DNA of 64,000 bases from Chryseobacterium sp. SN22 (GCF_008329705.1 NZ_VTSX01000007.1:115598-179597); one strand, 5' to 3'. Shown: positions 16,975 through 26,931, counted from the stretch's first letter. Notes: a model not told the origin generated them from the letters alone. Program-made: numbers and translations.

Positions 16975-17064
16975 ATTAAAATTAATTTTATTTTTCAAAT
17001 TATAGCCGCAAACTGATTGCCATAAAACTTTTCGTATGCCAAGAAACAAATCCCCATGAAACAG

Positions 17065-17072
17065 TATTTTTG
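17065..17072 (+). promoter_or_regulatory. -7 promoter box of the MATE gene
   Basis: TATTTTTG fits TAnnTTTG, 19 bases before ATG 17092. It lies inside the longer frame starting at 17056 and so argues for the shorter start. Confidence 0.55.
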
Positions 17073-17091
17073 CGGTAACAAACCGGAACTT

Positions 17092-18486
17092 ATGTCAAAA
17101 TATATCAGTTTTATCAAAAAAGCCTTAAGCGGAGAAGAGGTCGACTATACCAAAGTAAGCATACGGAGTGCAGTGCTTCTGCTGGCCATTCCGATGATGC
17201 TTGAAATGGCCATGGAATCTGTATTTGCACTCGTAGATCTGTATTTTGTGGGCCATCTGAAAGAAAGCGGCTACGCCATCCAGGCGGTAGGGCTTACGGA
17301 ATCCGTACTTTCGGTCATGTATTCCATTGCCATAGGGATGAGTATGGCGGCAACGGCGATGGTAGCCCGGAGGGTCGGCGAGAAAAACCCGGAACAGGCT
17401 TCGAGAAGTGCCGCACAGGCTTTGCTGATTTCTTTTACAATCACTTTTGTTCTCAGTATTTTCGGAGTGGTGTATGCCGAAGAAATTTTACTGCTGATGG
17501 GTTCCCGGCCGGAAGCTGCGGCATACGGCAAAGAATTTACGGCAATCATGATGGGAAGCAGCGTCATTATTATGCTGCTGTTCCTGATTAACGGGATCTT
17601 CCGTGGCGCCGGCAATGCGGCCATTGCCATGAAGTCGCTGTGGATCGCCAATATTTCGAATATTATTTTATGCCCCATTCTGATCAAAGGTGTGGGTCCG
17701 GTTCCGGCGATGGGCCTTACCGGAGCGGCACTTGCTACAACAATCGGCAGAAGTATCGGGGTACTGTACCAATTGTATCATTTACTGGTAGCAGATACCC
17801 AGATCCGTATTTTAATCCGGTATTTTACGCCAGATTTCAGGATGATAAAATCAGTTGTAAAGATTGCAACCCCGGGAATTTTCCAGTTTGTTATCGCTTC
17901 CTGCAGCTGGATATTTCTGGCTAAGCTGGTAGCCGTAACCGGTGGGGAAAATGCTTCGGCAGGCTATCAGACGGCATTGCGGCTGATGATGTTTTTCATG
18001 CTTCCGGCCTGGGGATTAAGCAATGCTGCATCCACGCTGGTGGGCCAGAATATGGGTGCCAACGAAATGCTGAGGGCTGAAAAATCGGTAATGAAAACCG
18101 TGAAGTACAATGTGGTTTTTATGGCAACAGTAAGTCTGGTATTTTTTCTGCTGGGCGATTTTCTGGTAGGATTTTTTACGGAAGAGGCTGAAATTAGGAA
18201 TATCGCTAAAAATGCTTTACACATCATGAGCGCCGGATTTATCTTCTACGGAATCGGAATGGTGATGATCAATGCTTTCAACGGAGCAGGTGATACCTGG
18301 ACGCCGACCTGGGTAAACCTTTGCGGGTTCTGGCTGTTTCAGATTCCGCTGGCCTATTTTCTTTCCGAATATTTTGAAATGGGACCGAAAGGCGTATTTA
18401 TCTCAATTCCTGTGGCCGAAGCTTTGATAACTATTGTTGCTTTTATATTGTTTAAAAGGGACAAGTGGAAAACGGTGAAAGTTTAG
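17092..18486 (+). CDS. MATE family efflux transporter
   Basis: Cation-driven multidrug or metabolite exporter of the inner membrane. From ATG 17092 it is 464 residues with about twelve hydrophobic segments in two similar halves, and MATE wording such as LAIPMMLEMAMESVFALVDLYFVGHL at the first helix (in part), SAAQALLISF, GIFRGAGNAAIAM, and in the second half LVGQNMGANEML, FYGIGMVMINAFNGAGDTWTP and FWLFQIPLAYFL. The upstream ATG at 17056 would add 12 residues (MKQYFCGNKPEL) but precedes the -7 box, so I prefer 17092. The substrate is not predictable. It is divergent from the DUF2975 operon. Confidence 0.9.
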   Translation: MSKYISFIKKALSGEEVDYTKVSIRSAVLLLAIPMMLEMAMESVFALVDLYFVGHLKESGYAIQAVGLTESVLSVMYSIAIGMSMAATAMVARRVGEKNPEQASRSAAQALLISFTITFVLSIFGVVYAEEILLLMGSRPEAAAYGKEFTAIMMGSSVIIMLLFLINGIFRGAGNAAIAMKSLWIANISNIILCPILIKGVGPVPAMGLTGAALATTIGRSIGVLYQLYHLLVADTQIRILIRYFTPDFRMIKSVVKIATPGIFQFVIASCSWIFLAKLVAVTGGENASAGYQTALRLMMFFMLPAWGLSNAASTLVGQNMGANEMLRAEKSVMKTVKYNVVFMATVSLVFFLLGDFLVGFFTEEAEIRNIAKNALHIMSAGFIFYGIGMVMINAFNGAGDTWTPTWVNLCGFWLFQIPLAYFLSEYFEMGPKGVFISIPVAEALITIVAFILFKRDKWKTVKV

Positions 18487-18674
18487 GAAGTGAAAAGTAT
18501 TGCAGGACCTGAATTTTTTAGCTGTATTAATTTACTATGCAGTAATAAATTTCCATTATCCCGCATCTTTGCTTTCCTGTTTATTAAAGAATTATAAAAA
18601 TTTTAACAGCTCAAATTTTTGATTTTAGTGTCGTATTTTCTAAATTCGTAATCAACCAACAAAATCTATTACTT

Positions 18675-18794
18675 ATGGGAAAAGGAGACAAAAAATCCAA
18701 AAGAGGTAAAATCAACAACGGAAGTTACGGGAAAAGAAGACCGAGAAAGGCTTCAAAATCTGTAACAGCTTCCGAAGAGAAGACCAAAAACTAA
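18675..18794 (+). CDS. 30S ribosomal protein THX
   Basis: A 39-residue, very basic protein: MGKGDKKSKRGKINNGSYGK followed by RRPRKASK and a short polar tail. The pattern MGKGDKKTxRGKIxxGSYGxxRP is diagnostic for THX (bTHX), a small 30S subunit protein first seen in Thermus and widespread in Bacteroidota. It binds 16S rRNA at the top of the head. The gene stands alone, with a strong terminator starting 4 bases after the stop. The 188-base gap before it holds its unseen promoter; no clear TAnnTTTG box is present. Confidence 0.93.
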   Translation: MGKGDKKSKRGKINNGSYGKRRPRKASKSVTASEEKTKN

Positions 18795-18797
18795 ACA

Positions 18798-18830
18798 AAA
18801 GACCGGCAAAATCATTCGCCGGTCTTTTTT
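18798..18830 (+). terminator. Intrinsic terminator of the THX gene
   Basis: Stem AAAGACCGGC/GCCGGTCTTT (18798-18807, 18818-18827) followed by further T. It lies just after the THX stop and before the convergent DUF937 gene. Confidence 0.9.
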
Positions 18831-18852
18831 ATATATAACAAAATTAAATTCA

Positions 18853-19509
18853 TTATTTTCCGAAAAATCCTCCGAGGATATCTCCCAATCCGCCACCGCC
18901 TTGCTGTTTTTTCTGATCATTCCCTCCGAGTACGCTGCCAAGAATATCATTCAGCGGGTTTCCCGAAGACTGCGAATTTCCACCGCCTAAGACGCTTCCG
19001 AGAATATCATTTAACGGGCTGGACTGCTGTTGGTGAGACTCATTGGATGCGTTGCCTAAAATTCCTCCAAGAAGATCGCCCAAGCCGCCGGCACCCACAT
19101 TGTTCTGTTGCTTTTCCTTACCGATATACCCCATAATGACTGGAGCCAGCATGGAAAGGATAGGTCCTATTTTATCAATTGAAATTCCGGTATTCTGTGA
19201 AAGCCTGTTTTCCACATTCGGTTTCTCTTCACCGAAAATGTGGTTTAAGATAGAACCTCCTTCAGACTGCCTGGCATCGGCCTGTGACACATCATCCAGG
19301 ATACTTCCGTCGTGGTCTTTATCCAGTGCATTGTTCAGGGCTTCCGCTTCATTGGCGTCCTGTGATTTTTTTCTCAGGTAAGAAATGATCAGCGGGGCCG
19401 CCACCGCAAGTAAAGCGATAACCTGTGTTTTGCTAATACCGAATTTGTTTTCTGCCTGTTCAGCAACCTGGTTGCCGGTGTTCCCGGTAAGTAAATCGAT
19501 AAGACCCAT
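18853..19509 (-). CDS. DUF937 domain protein with Gly-rich C-terminal repeats
   Basis: 218 residues. The N-terminal DUF937 domain (MGLIDLLTGNTGNQVAEQ, then GISKTQVIALLAVAAPLIISYLRKK in parts) has a second half-copy near residues 100-135 (TGISIDKIGPILSMLAPVIMGYIGK). The C-terminal third is low complexity, with repeated units LNDILGSVLGG (twice) and related GDLLGGILGN and GDILGGFFGK. YidB-type homologs are of unknown function. No signal peptide. The gene is convergent with THX. Confidence 0.85.
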   Translation of the reverse strand: MGLIDLLTGNTGNQVAEQAENKFGISKTQVIALLAVAAPLIISYLRKKSQDANEAEALNNALDKDHDGSILDDVSQADARQSEGGSILNHIFGEEKPNVENRLSQNTGISIDKIGPILSMLAPVIMGYIGKEKQQNNVGAGGLGDLLGGILGNASNESHQQQSSPLNDILGSVLGGGNSQSSGNPLNDILGSVLGGNDQKKQQGGGGLGDILGGFFGK

Positions 19510-19627
19510 AGTTTGTGTTTAATTTTATTGATGTTTAAAACCTATCAAAAAATATTCCCCAACGGTTTTTTAATTAAAATTGAATGAATAATTTTAAAAA
19601 TAAGGCTTAATTATTTGGTTAACAGGT

Positions 19628-20137
19628 CTAATTTTTCAGGATCGGAACATTGGAGCAGGCTTCCCCGAACATCAGTGATTTGACGATCGGCTGCAGCTGT
19701 TCTACCAGTTCGATGTAAGCATTTTCCGGGATTTCTTTGTCCGAACATCCTTTTACCAATACCCTTTTGCCTCTCATTTCTTCAAAATCATGCCGTTGAA
19801 TGGCATTGTGCATCAGGATCACTTCCAGGTCTTCACGGTTTCCGAAAACTATTTTTTTGGTAACGCCGGTAAGCTTGGCGGTAATTAAAAAATATGCCCA
19901 AAGCGGAACAATAGCATCTGCCGAATTGTATATATAAACATAAGCATCCCGGTAGGCTTCTTCGTCAATCGCTGCTACCTTTTCCCGGAAGTCTTTTTCT
20001 TTCAGAATCATTTCCATGAAAAGAAAATCCTTAAGGTCGATTCCCTTTCGCTCCCCTTTTGGGACAAGGTCGGTAAGATCAAAATTGATCAGCCCGCTTT
20101 CCGCAACTTTATTCCTGATTTCAAATTCTTCTGACAT
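19628..20137 (-). CDS. DUF2480 family protein
   Basis: 169 residues, cytoplasmic, matching DUF2480, a family nearly confined to Bacteroidota: NKVAESGLINFDLTDLVPKG, then IDLKDFLFMEMILKEKDFRE, VYIYNSADAIVPLWAYFLI, and a C-terminal part with KRVLVKGCSDKEIPENAY and GEACSNVPIL. The reaction is unknown. Two conserved Cys (in KGCSD and EACSN) could bind metal. It is divergent from lpxB, with its own -7 box at 20158-20165. Confidence 0.85.
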   Translation of the reverse strand: MSEEFEIRNKVAESGLINFDLTDLVPKGERKGIDLKDFLFMEMILKEKDFREKVAAIDEEAYRDAYVYIYNSADAIVPLWAYFLITAKLTGVTKKIVFGNREDLEVILMHNAIQRHDFEEMRGKRVLVKGCSDKEIPENAYIELVEQLQPIVKSLMFGEACSNVPILKN

Positions 20138-20147
20138 TTTTTATCAT

Positions 20148-20155
20148 TATCTTTG
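20148..20155 (+). promoter_or_regulatory. Possible -7 promoter box for lpxB
   Basis: TATCTTTG fits the consensus but lies 128 bases before lpxB, giving a long leader with no evident gene or structure. A closer promoter may exist. Confidence 0.35.
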
Positions 20156-20157
20156 GA

Positions 20158-20165
20158 CAAATTTA
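20158..20165 (-). promoter_or_regulatory. -7 promoter box of the DUF2480 gene
   Basis: TAAATTTG on the minus strand fits TAnnTTTG, 20 bases before the start codon. It is divergent from and nearly overlaps the plus-strand box at 20148-20155. Confidence 0.5.
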
Positions 20166-20282
20166 CAAATTAAGACGGTATAAAAGTCTTATTTGTTCTC
20201 TATTCCTGTGATAGAAGCCTCCCATCGTAAATTAACTTGAAGCGGTTTCGGACGGAAATTGAAATTTAAAATATTTTAGAGG

Positions 20283-21386
20283 ATGAAATATTATATAATC
20301 GCCGGTGAGGCTTCCGGAGACCTTCACGGAAGCAATTTGATGAAAGCTTTGAAGCAGAAAGATCCTGCCGCGGAATTCCGGTTCTGGGGCGGTGATCTGA
20401 TGGCCAAGCAGGGCGGTACCCTTGTAAAACATTACCGCGACCTTGCTTTTATGGGCTTCCTGGAAGTTGCGATGAACCTGCGGACGATCCTGAACAATAT
20501 TAAATTCTGCAAGGAAGACATCCGCAACAATAAACCGGATGTGCTTATCCTGGTGGATTACCCGGGATTTAATCTAAGAATTGCCAAATTCGCCAAAGAG
20601 CTGGGCATTAAGGTTGTCTATTATATTTCCCCGCAGCTTTGGGCCTGGAAAGAGGGCAGGGTGGAGATCATCAAAAAATACGTGGACGAAATGATGGTAA
20701 TCCTTCCTTTTGAAGAGGATTTCTATAAAAAACACGGGGTTCACTCCCATTTTGTAGGCCACCCTTTGCTGGATGCCATTTCCACTTTAGAAGATCTTAG
20801 TATTGAAAAATTTAAAAAGGAAAACGGGCTGAACGAAAAGGAAATCATTGCTTTGCTGCCGGGTTCCCGTAAACAGGAAGTCGAGAAAATGCTGGCCATG
20901 ATGCTTTCCGTAAGGCCTTATTTTAAGGAATACCAATTTGTGATTGCCGGGGCACCGAGCCTTCCTAAAGAATTTTACCAGAACTACGTAGACGATAACG
21001 TACACTTCGTCTCCAACAAAACCTATGACCTGCTGAGGTGTTCCAAGGCAGCGCTCGTCACTTCCGGAACGGCAACCCTCGAAACGGCATTGCTGAATGT
21101 GCCCGAAGTAGTCTGCTACCGGGGAAGCAAAGTTTCCTATGCCATTGCCAAACGTCTGGTTAAAAACATCAAATACATTTCCCTGGTCAACCTCATTATG
21201 GACCGTGAAGTGGTAAAGGAACTGATCCAGAACGACCTGAATACAAACAACCTGGTGGAAGAGCTGAAAAAAATCCTGGCCACCGAAAAAAGGTTTGAAG
21301 TGTTCCGGGATTATGAGCTGCTGAGGGAAAAGCTTGGCGGAAAAGGGGCGAGTGAAAAGGCAGCGGAGGTGATTGTGAAAGTATAA
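20283..21386 (+). CDS. lpxB: Lipid-A-disaccharide synthase
   Basis: Joins UDP-2,3-diacylglucosamine and lipid X to the lipid A disaccharide at the inner face of the inner membrane. The 367 residues fit the GT19 family: N-terminal YYIIAGEASGDLHGSNLMKA, then PDVLILVDYPGFNLRIAKFA, the conserved YYISPQLWAWKEGR, FVGHPLLDAI, LLPGSRKQEV and the C-terminal TSGTATLETAL and MDREVVKELIQ. It is followed by a terminator, so it forms a single-gene unit here. Confidence 0.95.
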   Translation: MKYYIIAGEASGDLHGSNLMKALKQKDPAAEFRFWGGDLMAKQGGTLVKHYRDLAFMGFLEVAMNLRTILNNIKFCKEDIRNNKPDVLILVDYPGFNLRIAKFAKELGIKVVYYISPQLWAWKEGRVEIIKKYVDEMMVILPFEEDFYKKHGVHSHFVGHPLLDAISTLEDLSIEKFKKENGLNEKEIIALLPGSRKQEVEKMLAMMLSVRPYFKEYQFVIAGAPSLPKEFYQNYVDDNVHFVSNKTYDLLRCSKAALVTSGTATLETALLNVPEVVCYRGSKVSYAIAKRLVKNIKYISLVNLIMDREVVKELIQNDLNTNNLVEELKKILATEKRFEVFRDYELLREKLGGKGASEKAAEVIVKV

Positions 21387-21404
21387 AAAATAAACCTAAA
21401 ATAC

Positions 21405-21440
21405 AAAATCACAGAAAAATTTTCTGCGATTTTTATTTTT
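21405..21440 (+). terminator. Intrinsic terminator of lpxB
   Basis: A-rich/T-rich stem AAAATCACAGAAAA with TTTTCTGCGATTTT (one mismatch) followed by TTATTTTT. Confidence 0.7.
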
Positions 21441-21506
21441 CACGACGGATAGAATTCGTTTTTAAAAATTCCACCCTTTTAATTTGTGTTTTTTTATCCG
21501 GTTGGA

Positions 21507-21514
21507 TATTTTTG
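21507..21514 (+). promoter_or_regulatory. Possible -7 promoter box of comEC
   Basis: TATTTTTG, 13 bases before the TTG at 21528. It supports a start later than the GTG at 21486. Confidence 0.4.
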
Positions 21515-21527
21515 GAGATCACAAATT

Positions 21528-23303
21528 TTGGAATTGAACAAACAGCCGTTTCTTATTGTCACGATCTGCTTTATCCTTGGGATTTTCTTTCAGGATTATC
21601 TTTCCATGGATAAAAATACGATTTATTGGAGCTCGGGAATTTCTTTCCTGCTTTTGATTCCTGCATTTCTTAACAGGTATTTTCTGTATAAAGCAAGGCC
21701 CGGTCTTTTGGGCATTGCATTTTTTGCAGCCGGAATAATAGTGCATTTTTTTAATACGGCTTCAGCACATAATTTAACGGTCTCCAAAAGCGAAGAGATT
21801 GTTTTTAAAATAACTAAAAAACTGAATTCCAACATTAAAAACAGGAAGTATGAAGCATCCGTCCGGTCAGGTAAAGAATATTTCAATGCGACGGTCTATG
21901 TTCCGAAAAAAGAAAAGGCACTGGATTTCCACCATTATTACAAAACCAGGGCATATATTTCAAAACCTAAAACGCCGCCGTATGATTTCCAGTTTGACTA
22001 TCCGAAATATTTAAAGCGGAAGAATATTGAATACCAGTGTTATATCAACGAGAAGGTCTTTGCATCCGAACGGAACGATCTAAGCTGGGAAGAAAAATTT
22101 TCTCAGAAAAGACTGGAAGTACTGCAACGGATTGATGAAACCGGATTTTCGCCTACGTCCAGAGAATTTCTGAAAGGGATAATCCTTGCAGACCGTACAG
22201 AAATGGATGAGCAGACGGTTCAGGATTTCAGCCGGTCGGGTCTTGTGCATTTCCTGGCCATTTCGGGGACGCATATTGTAGTTATTTTCGGTCTGTTTTA
22301 TTTTGTGTTTATAAAAGTATTGCCTTTGAAATTCAGGAATTTAGCCATTATTTCAAGCTTGATATTCATCTGGATATTCACCATTTTTATTGGCTTCGGA
22401 AGTTCGGTGGTGCGCTCGAGCTTGATGCTGAGCATTTATTTCATTTATGTCCTCCTGCAGCGGAAAACCGATGTATTGCATTCGCTGTCATTATCAGCAT
22501 TAATCATTTTAATTTTCGATACCCAGCAGATTTTCGATGTGGGATTTCAACTGAGCTTTCTGGCAGTCCTGGGGATTTACTGGCTGAATCAGCCGATTCT
22601 CAGATGTTTTCCGATACAGGATAACCGGTTCAAGAAGATCGTCTTCAATACCATTTCGATTTCCGTTTCAGCCCAATTGGCAACGCTGCCGCTGGTGCTG
22701 TTCTATTTTCATCAGTTTTCCTTTATATCCATTGTTGCCAATTTTTTTATCGTCCCGTTTTCGGAAATAATTATCATTTTCTCTTTTTTAATGACGGCTC
22801 TGATTGCAGTTGGTTTCGATTTCGGATACATCAATGGTATCTACGACTTTGTTATTCAGCTGCTGCTCAGGATTATCCACTGGTTTGCAGATTCTGGTTT
22901 TATGTTTTTAGAAAATATCCCAATGAATGGGGCAGAGGTATGTTTTCTGTTTCTGATTATTTATTTTCTGAGATTTGCTGTACTAAAACTCAATGCTCAG
23001 AATTCGGTAAGGCTAATTATGTCTGTTACTGCGTTTCTCATAGTCAGAATAAGTTTCAATCTGTATGCGCAGCGGCAAAATGAAGTTTTAATCCACGATT
23101 TTGCAAAATACAAGTCCTTGTCTGTGAAACAGGGGAATCAGGCCTGTTTTTGGATTATGAAAGATGCAGATCAACAGAAAATTACGCAGTATATTATTAA
23201 TCCTTACTGTTCTTCAAGGCGTATTGCAAAAACAGACATCAGGATATTTCCTGAGAACACCCGAAAAGTGGTGTATAACGGGAAGATTTATGAGGTGAAT
23301 TGA
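21528..23303 (+). CDS. comEC: ComEC/Rec2 family competence DNA channel protein
   Basis: Inner-membrane channel for single-stranded DNA during natural transformation. About 591 residues with many hydrophobic segments. The N-terminal DUF4131-type part (QPFLIVTICFILGIFFQDYL) leads to an OB-like soluble region, then the Competence domain: FLKGIILADRTEMDEQTVQDF in part, SGLVHFLAISGTHIVVIFGL, and DVGFQLSFLAVLGIYWL. As in most Bacteroidota it lacks a C-terminal metallo-beta-lactamase domain. The start is uncertain: no ATG fits, GTG 21486 precedes a -7 box, and TTG 21528 (MELNKQPF) or TTG 21534 are likelier. Confidence 0.85.
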   Translation: MELNKQPFLIVTICFILGIFFQDYLSMDKNTIYWSSGISFLLLIPAFLNRYFLYKARPGLLGIAFFAAGIIVHFFNTASAHNLTVSKSEEIVFKITKKLNSNIKNRKYEASVRSGKEYFNATVYVPKKEKALDFHHYYKTRAYISKPKTPPYDFQFDYPKYLKRKNIEYQCYINEKVFASERNDLSWEEKFSQKRLEVLQRIDETGFSPTSREFLKGIILADRTEMDEQTVQDFSRSGLVHFLAISGTHIVVIFGLFYFVFIKVLPLKFRNLAIISSLIFIWIFTIFIGFGSSVVRSSLMLSIYFIYVLLQRKTDVLHSLSLSALIILIFDTQQIFDVGFQLSFLAVLGIYWLNQPILRCFPIQDNRFKKIVFNTISISVSAQLATLPLVLFYFHQFSFISIVANFFIVPFSEIIIIFSFLMTALIAVGFDFGYINGIYDFVIQLLLRIIHWFADSGFMFLENIPMNGAEVCFLFLIIYFLRFAVLKLNAQNSVRLIMSVTAFLIVRISFNLYAQRQNEVLIHDFAKYKSLSVKQGNQACFWIMKDADQQKITQYIINPYCSSRRIAKTDIRIFPENTRKVVYNGKIYEVN

Positions 23304-23394
23304 TGTTCTTATTTTCTCCTTTTTCCTTTATTTATAAGATTTTAGATCTTATTTAGAAACGTTACAAACTGGCTTTTTGTGAGATTTCTCACTT

Positions 23395-23423
23395 TTTGAT
23401 GTTCTTTACATTTCTTAATTTTG
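23395..23423 (+). promoter_or_regulatory. Promoter of sdhCAB
   Basis: TTTG (23395-23398) and TAATTTTG (23416-23423) are 17 bases apart, a full -33/-7 pair of the Bacteroidota type, 23 bases before the sdhC start. This is the best-formed promoter in the window. Confidence 0.7.
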
Positions 23424-23446
23424 TGGAAAATCAAATTTAAACTTAT

Positions 23447-24109
23447 ATGGCAGGTTTAACGAGTTCTACGATAGGTAGAAAATATGCTATGGCATTGTCG
23501 GCTATTTTTTTGCTGATATTTCTGATAATGCACCTTACTGTAAACCTTTTATCGGTTTTTGGTGAAGATGCTTACAACAATGCTTCGCAGTTTATGGGGT
23601 ATAATCCTCTGATCCAATTTATAATGCAGCCGGTTCTGATCTTTGCTGTGGTTTTCCATTTTGTGATGGGATTTGTTCTGGAAATTAAAAACCAAAAAGC
23701 ACGTCCTGTTAAATACGAGTCAAATAATCCTTCTCACAACTCAACGTGGATGTCCAGAAATATGCTTATTTCAGGGGCTGTGATTCTGGCGTTTATTTTT
23801 CTTCATATGTATGACTTCTGGTTCCATGAAATGAACTACAAGTACATCGATGGGCTGCCGGTTGAAGAATCCCGTTTCTGGGGAGATCTGCATGCTAAAT
23901 TTGCAGATGTATGGAGAGTGGCTTTATATGTGATTTCATTCGTTTTATTGGGATTGCACTTAGCACACGGGTTTCAGTCTTCGTTCCAGTCTATCGGGGC
24001 AAGACATCCGAAATATACACCGGTAATCAAAGCCATCGGGAAATGGTATTCTATCCTTATTCCGGCAGGCTTTATTTTTATTGCAATTTTTCACTTTGTA
24101 ACTCAATAA
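23447..24109 (+). CDS. sdhC: Succinate dehydrogenase cytochrome b558 subunit
   Basis: The single membrane anchor of the respiratory complex that passes electrons from succinate to menaquinone. 220 residues with five hydrophobic helices, and His residues in the right helices for two hemes: IMHLTVNLL, VFHFVMGFVLE, FLHMYDFWFHEMN and LHLAHGFQSSFQSIG. Matches the b558 family of Bacteroidota, epsilonproteobacteria and Bacillus rather than the four-subunit type. It heads sdhCAB; the sdhA start is 17 bases downstream. Confidence 0.93.
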   Translation: MAGLTSSTIGRKYAMALSAIFLLIFLIMHLTVNLLSVFGEDAYNNASQFMGYNPLIQFIMQPVLIFAVVFHFVMGFVLEIKNQKARPVKYESNNPSHNSTWMSRNMLISGAVILAFIFLHMYDFWFHEMNYKYIDGLPVEESRFWGDLHAKFADVWRVALYVISFVLLGLHLAHGFQSSFQSIGARHPKYTPVIKAIGKWYSILIPAGFIFIAIFHFVTQ

Positions 24110-24126
24110 TATTAAGATACTAAATT

Positions 24127-26139
24127 ATGAGTAAATTAGATTCAAAAATTCCTGGAGGTCCGTTAAAGGACAAATGGAAAAATCATAAAGACCACATGAA
24201 CCTTGTTGCACCAAACAACAGAGATAAAATTGATATTATTGTTGTTGGGACAGGTTTGGCAGGTGGTTCCGCTGCAGCGACTTTAGCAGAGCAGGGATAT
24301 AATGTAAAAGCTTTCTGTTATCAGGATTCTCCGAGAAGAGCACACTCGATTGCCGCTCAGGGAGGTATCAACGCCGCTAAAAACTATCAGGGTGACGGTG
24401 ACTCTACGTACCGGTTGTTTTACGATACCATTAAAGGAGGGGATTACCGCGCAAGAGAAGCCAACGTATACCGGTTGGCTGAGGTTTCCGCGAATATCAT
24501 CGACCAGTGTGTTGCCCAGGGAGTACCTTTCGGACGTGAGTACGGAGGCCAGCTGGATAACCGTTCATTCGGTGGGGTTCAGGTAAAAAGAACCTTCTAT
24601 GCAAAAGGACAGACCGGACAGCAGTTGTTGTTGGGTGCCTATTCTGCGATGAGCCGTCAGATCGGTAAAGGAAGAATTAAAATGTACAACCGTCATGAAA
24701 TGATGGATCTGGTAATCGTAGACGGAAAAGCAAGAGGGATTATCGCCAGAAACCTGGTAACCGGTGAAATCGAAAGACATTCGGCTCACGCAGTAGTCAT
24801 TGCTTCAGGCGGTTACGGAAACGTATATTTCCTTTCTACAAATGCAATGGGATCCAATGTTTCCGCAGCGTGGAAAATCCACAAAAAGGGTGCTTACTTC
24901 GCAAACCCTTGCTATGTACAGATCCACCCGACCTGTATTCCGGTTCATGGTACGCAACAGTCTAAGCTTACTTTGATGTCCGAATCTTTAAGAAACTCCG
25001 GAAGAATCTGGGTTCCTAAGAAAATTGAAGATTCTGTAGCCATCAGAGAAGGCAAATTGAGACCTGAAAATATTAAAGAAGAAGACAGAGACTACTATCT
25101 GGAAAGAAGATATCCGGCATTCGGAAACCTTGTACCTAGAGATGTTGCTTCGAGAGCAGGTAAAGAAAGATGCGATGCCGGTTACGGAATCGAAAACAAC
25201 GATACCAAAGAAGGGGTTTACTTAGATTTCTCGACAGAGATTATCAAAAAGGGTAAAGAAGCCGCTATCGAAAAACATATTCACAATCCTACAGATCAGC
25301 AGATCTATGACTTAGGAAAATCCTGGATTGAGGAGAAATACGGTAACTTATTCGTTATGTACGAAAAGATCACCGCTGATGATCCTTATAAAACGCCGAT
25401 GAAGATTTATCCTGCCGTACACTACACCATGGGAGGGGTGTGGGTTGACTATAACTTACAGTCTACCATTCCTGGATGTTTTGTCATCGGTGAGGCTAAC
25501 TTCTCGGACCACGGAGCCAACCGACTGGGGGCTTCCGCTTTAATGCAGGGATTGGCAGACGGATATTTCGTACTTCCTTACACGATTGCAGATTATCTTT
25601 CCGCAGACATCAGAACAGGGGCAATTCCTACTGCAACACCGGCATTTGATGAAGCGGAACAGGGAATCAAAGAAAAAGTACAATTCTTCCTTAATAATAA
25701 AGGAACCCATTCAGTAGATCATTTCCACAAGAAATTGGGACACATCATGTGGAATAAAGTAGGAATGGCAAGAACTCCTGAAGGTCTGAGAGAAGCCATT
25801 GCTGAAATAGCTCAGGTAAAAAAAGAATTCTGGAGCGATGTGAAAGTTCCTGGTGATGCCGATGGAATGAATACAGAACTTGAAAAAGCTTTCAGAGTTG
25901 CAGATTTCATCGAACTGGGACAATTGATGGCTATTGATGCCCTGCATAGAAACGAATCTTGTGGAGGACACTTCAGAGAAGATCATGCTACGCCTGAAGG
26001 TGAAGCAGAAAGAGATGATGTTAACTTTAAATATGTAGGGGCCTGGGAATATCAGACAGATGATATTACGACAGAAGTTCTGCACAAAGAAGAGTTGATC
26101 TATGAAAACATTGAAGTTAAAGCAAGAAGTTACAAATAA
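24127..26139 (+). CDS. sdhA: Succinate dehydrogenase/fumarate reductase flavoprotein subunit
   Basis: Oxidises succinate to fumarate with covalently bound FAD. 670 residues: dinucleotide loop [20 protein letters not shown] near residues 37-57, FAD-His region [20 protein letters not shown], capping domain, substrate-site [10 protein letters not shown], and [20 protein letters not shown] followed by the helical C-terminus. Length and the QGGINAAKN wording fit the menaquinone-linked b558-type enzymes. Middle gene of sdhCAB, 24 bases before sdhB. Confidence 0.95.
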   Translation: MSKLDSKIPGGPLKDKWKNHKDHMNLVAPNNRDKIDIIVVGTGLAGGSAAATLAEQGYNVKAFCYQDSPRRAHSIAAQGGINAAKNYQGDGDSTYRLFYDTIKGGDYRAREANVYRLAEVSANIIDQCVAQGVPFGREYGGQLDNRSFGGVQVKRTFYAKGQTGQQLLLGAYSAMSRQIGKGRIKMYNRHEMMDLVIVDGKARGIIARNLVTGEIERHSAHAVVIASGGYGNVYFLSTNAMGSNVSAAWKIHKKGAYFANPCYVQIHPTCIPVHGTQQSKLTLMSESLRNSGRIWVPKKIEDSVAIREGKLRPENIKEEDRDYYLERRYPAFGNLVPRDVASRAGKERCDAGYGIENNDTKEGVYLDFSTEIIKKGKEAAIEKHIHNPTDQQIYDLGKSWIEEKYGNLFVMYEKITADDPYKTPMKIYPAVHYTMGGVWVDYNLQSTIPGCFVIGEANFSDHGANRLGASALMQGLADGYFVLPYTIADYLSADIRTGAIPTATPAFDEAEQGIKEKVQFFLNNKGTHSVDHFHKKLGHIMWNKVGMARTPEGLREAIAEIAQVKKEFWSDVKVPGDADGMNTELEKAFRVADFIELGQLMAIDALHRNESCGGHFREDHATPEGEAERDDVNFKYVGAWEYQTDDITTEVLHKEELIYENIEVKARSYK

Positions 26140-26163
26140 TCTCCAACCTATAAATAAATCATT

Positions 26164-26931
26164 ATGAGTGCAAAAAAAGGCCTTCATCTTACCCTAAAAA
26201 TTTGGAGACAAAAAAATAGCAAAACCAAAGGTCAGTTTGAGACCTACAAAATATCAGATGTTTCTACGGATTCTTCTTTCTTAGAAATGCTGGATATTCT
26301 GAACGAAAATATCATCAACGAAGGAAAAGAACCTATCGCTTTCGACCACGACTGCCGTGAGGGGATCTGCGGAATGTGTTCCCTTTACATCAACGGCAGA
26401 GCGCACGGCCCGGATACAGGGATCACAACCTGCCAGCTTCACATGAGGATGTTCAAAGACGGTGAAACCATCGTCATTGAACCATGGAGAAGTGCTGCTT
26501 TCCCGGTAATTAAAGATTTAATCGTAGACAGAAGCGCATTCGACAGGGTAATGGCTGCCGGTGGTTTTATTTCCGTGAATACTTCGGGGAATACGCTGGA
26601 TGCCAATGCGATTCCTGTTCCTAAAGACGATGCGGATAAGGCAATGGATGCCGCTGCCTGTATCGCCTGCGGAGCTTGTGTAGCGTCTTGTAAAAACGGA
26701 TCTGCCATGCTTTTCGTGGGAGCTAAAGTTTCCCAGTATGCATTGCTGCCGCAAGGTAGGGTAGAAGCGAAAAGAAGAGTACTGAATATGGTGAAAGCAA
26801 TGGACGAAGAAGGATTCGGAAACTGTTCCAATACCGGTGCATGCGAAGTGGAATGTCCGAAAGGTATTTCTCTTGAAAACATCGCCAGAATGAACAGAGA
26901 ATACATTACGGCTTTTGCTGACAGAGGATAA
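26164..26931 (+). CDS. sdhB: Succinate dehydrogenase iron-sulfur subunit
   Basis: Carries electrons from the flavin to the membrane subunit through three clusters. 255 residues: the [2Fe-2S] ligands sit in [16 protein letters not shown] near residues 60-75, and the [4Fe-4S] and [3Fe-4S] ligands in [14 protein letters not shown] and [15 protein letters not shown]. The first of these follows the 2Fe-2S part by about 100 residues, as expected. Last gene of sdhCAB, followed by a terminator. Confidence 0.95.
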   Translation: MSAKKGLHLTLKIWRQKNSKTKGQFETYKISDVSTDSSFLEMLDILNENIINEGKEPIAFDHDCREGICGMCSLYINGRAHGPDTGITTCQLHMRMFKDGETIVIEPWRSAAFPVIKDLIVDRSAFDRVMAAGGFISVNTSGNTLDANAIPVPKDDADKAMDAAACIACGACVASCKNGSAMLFVGAKVSQYALLPQGRVEAKRRVLNMVKAMDEEGFGNCSNTGACEVECPKGISLENIARMNREYITAFADRG

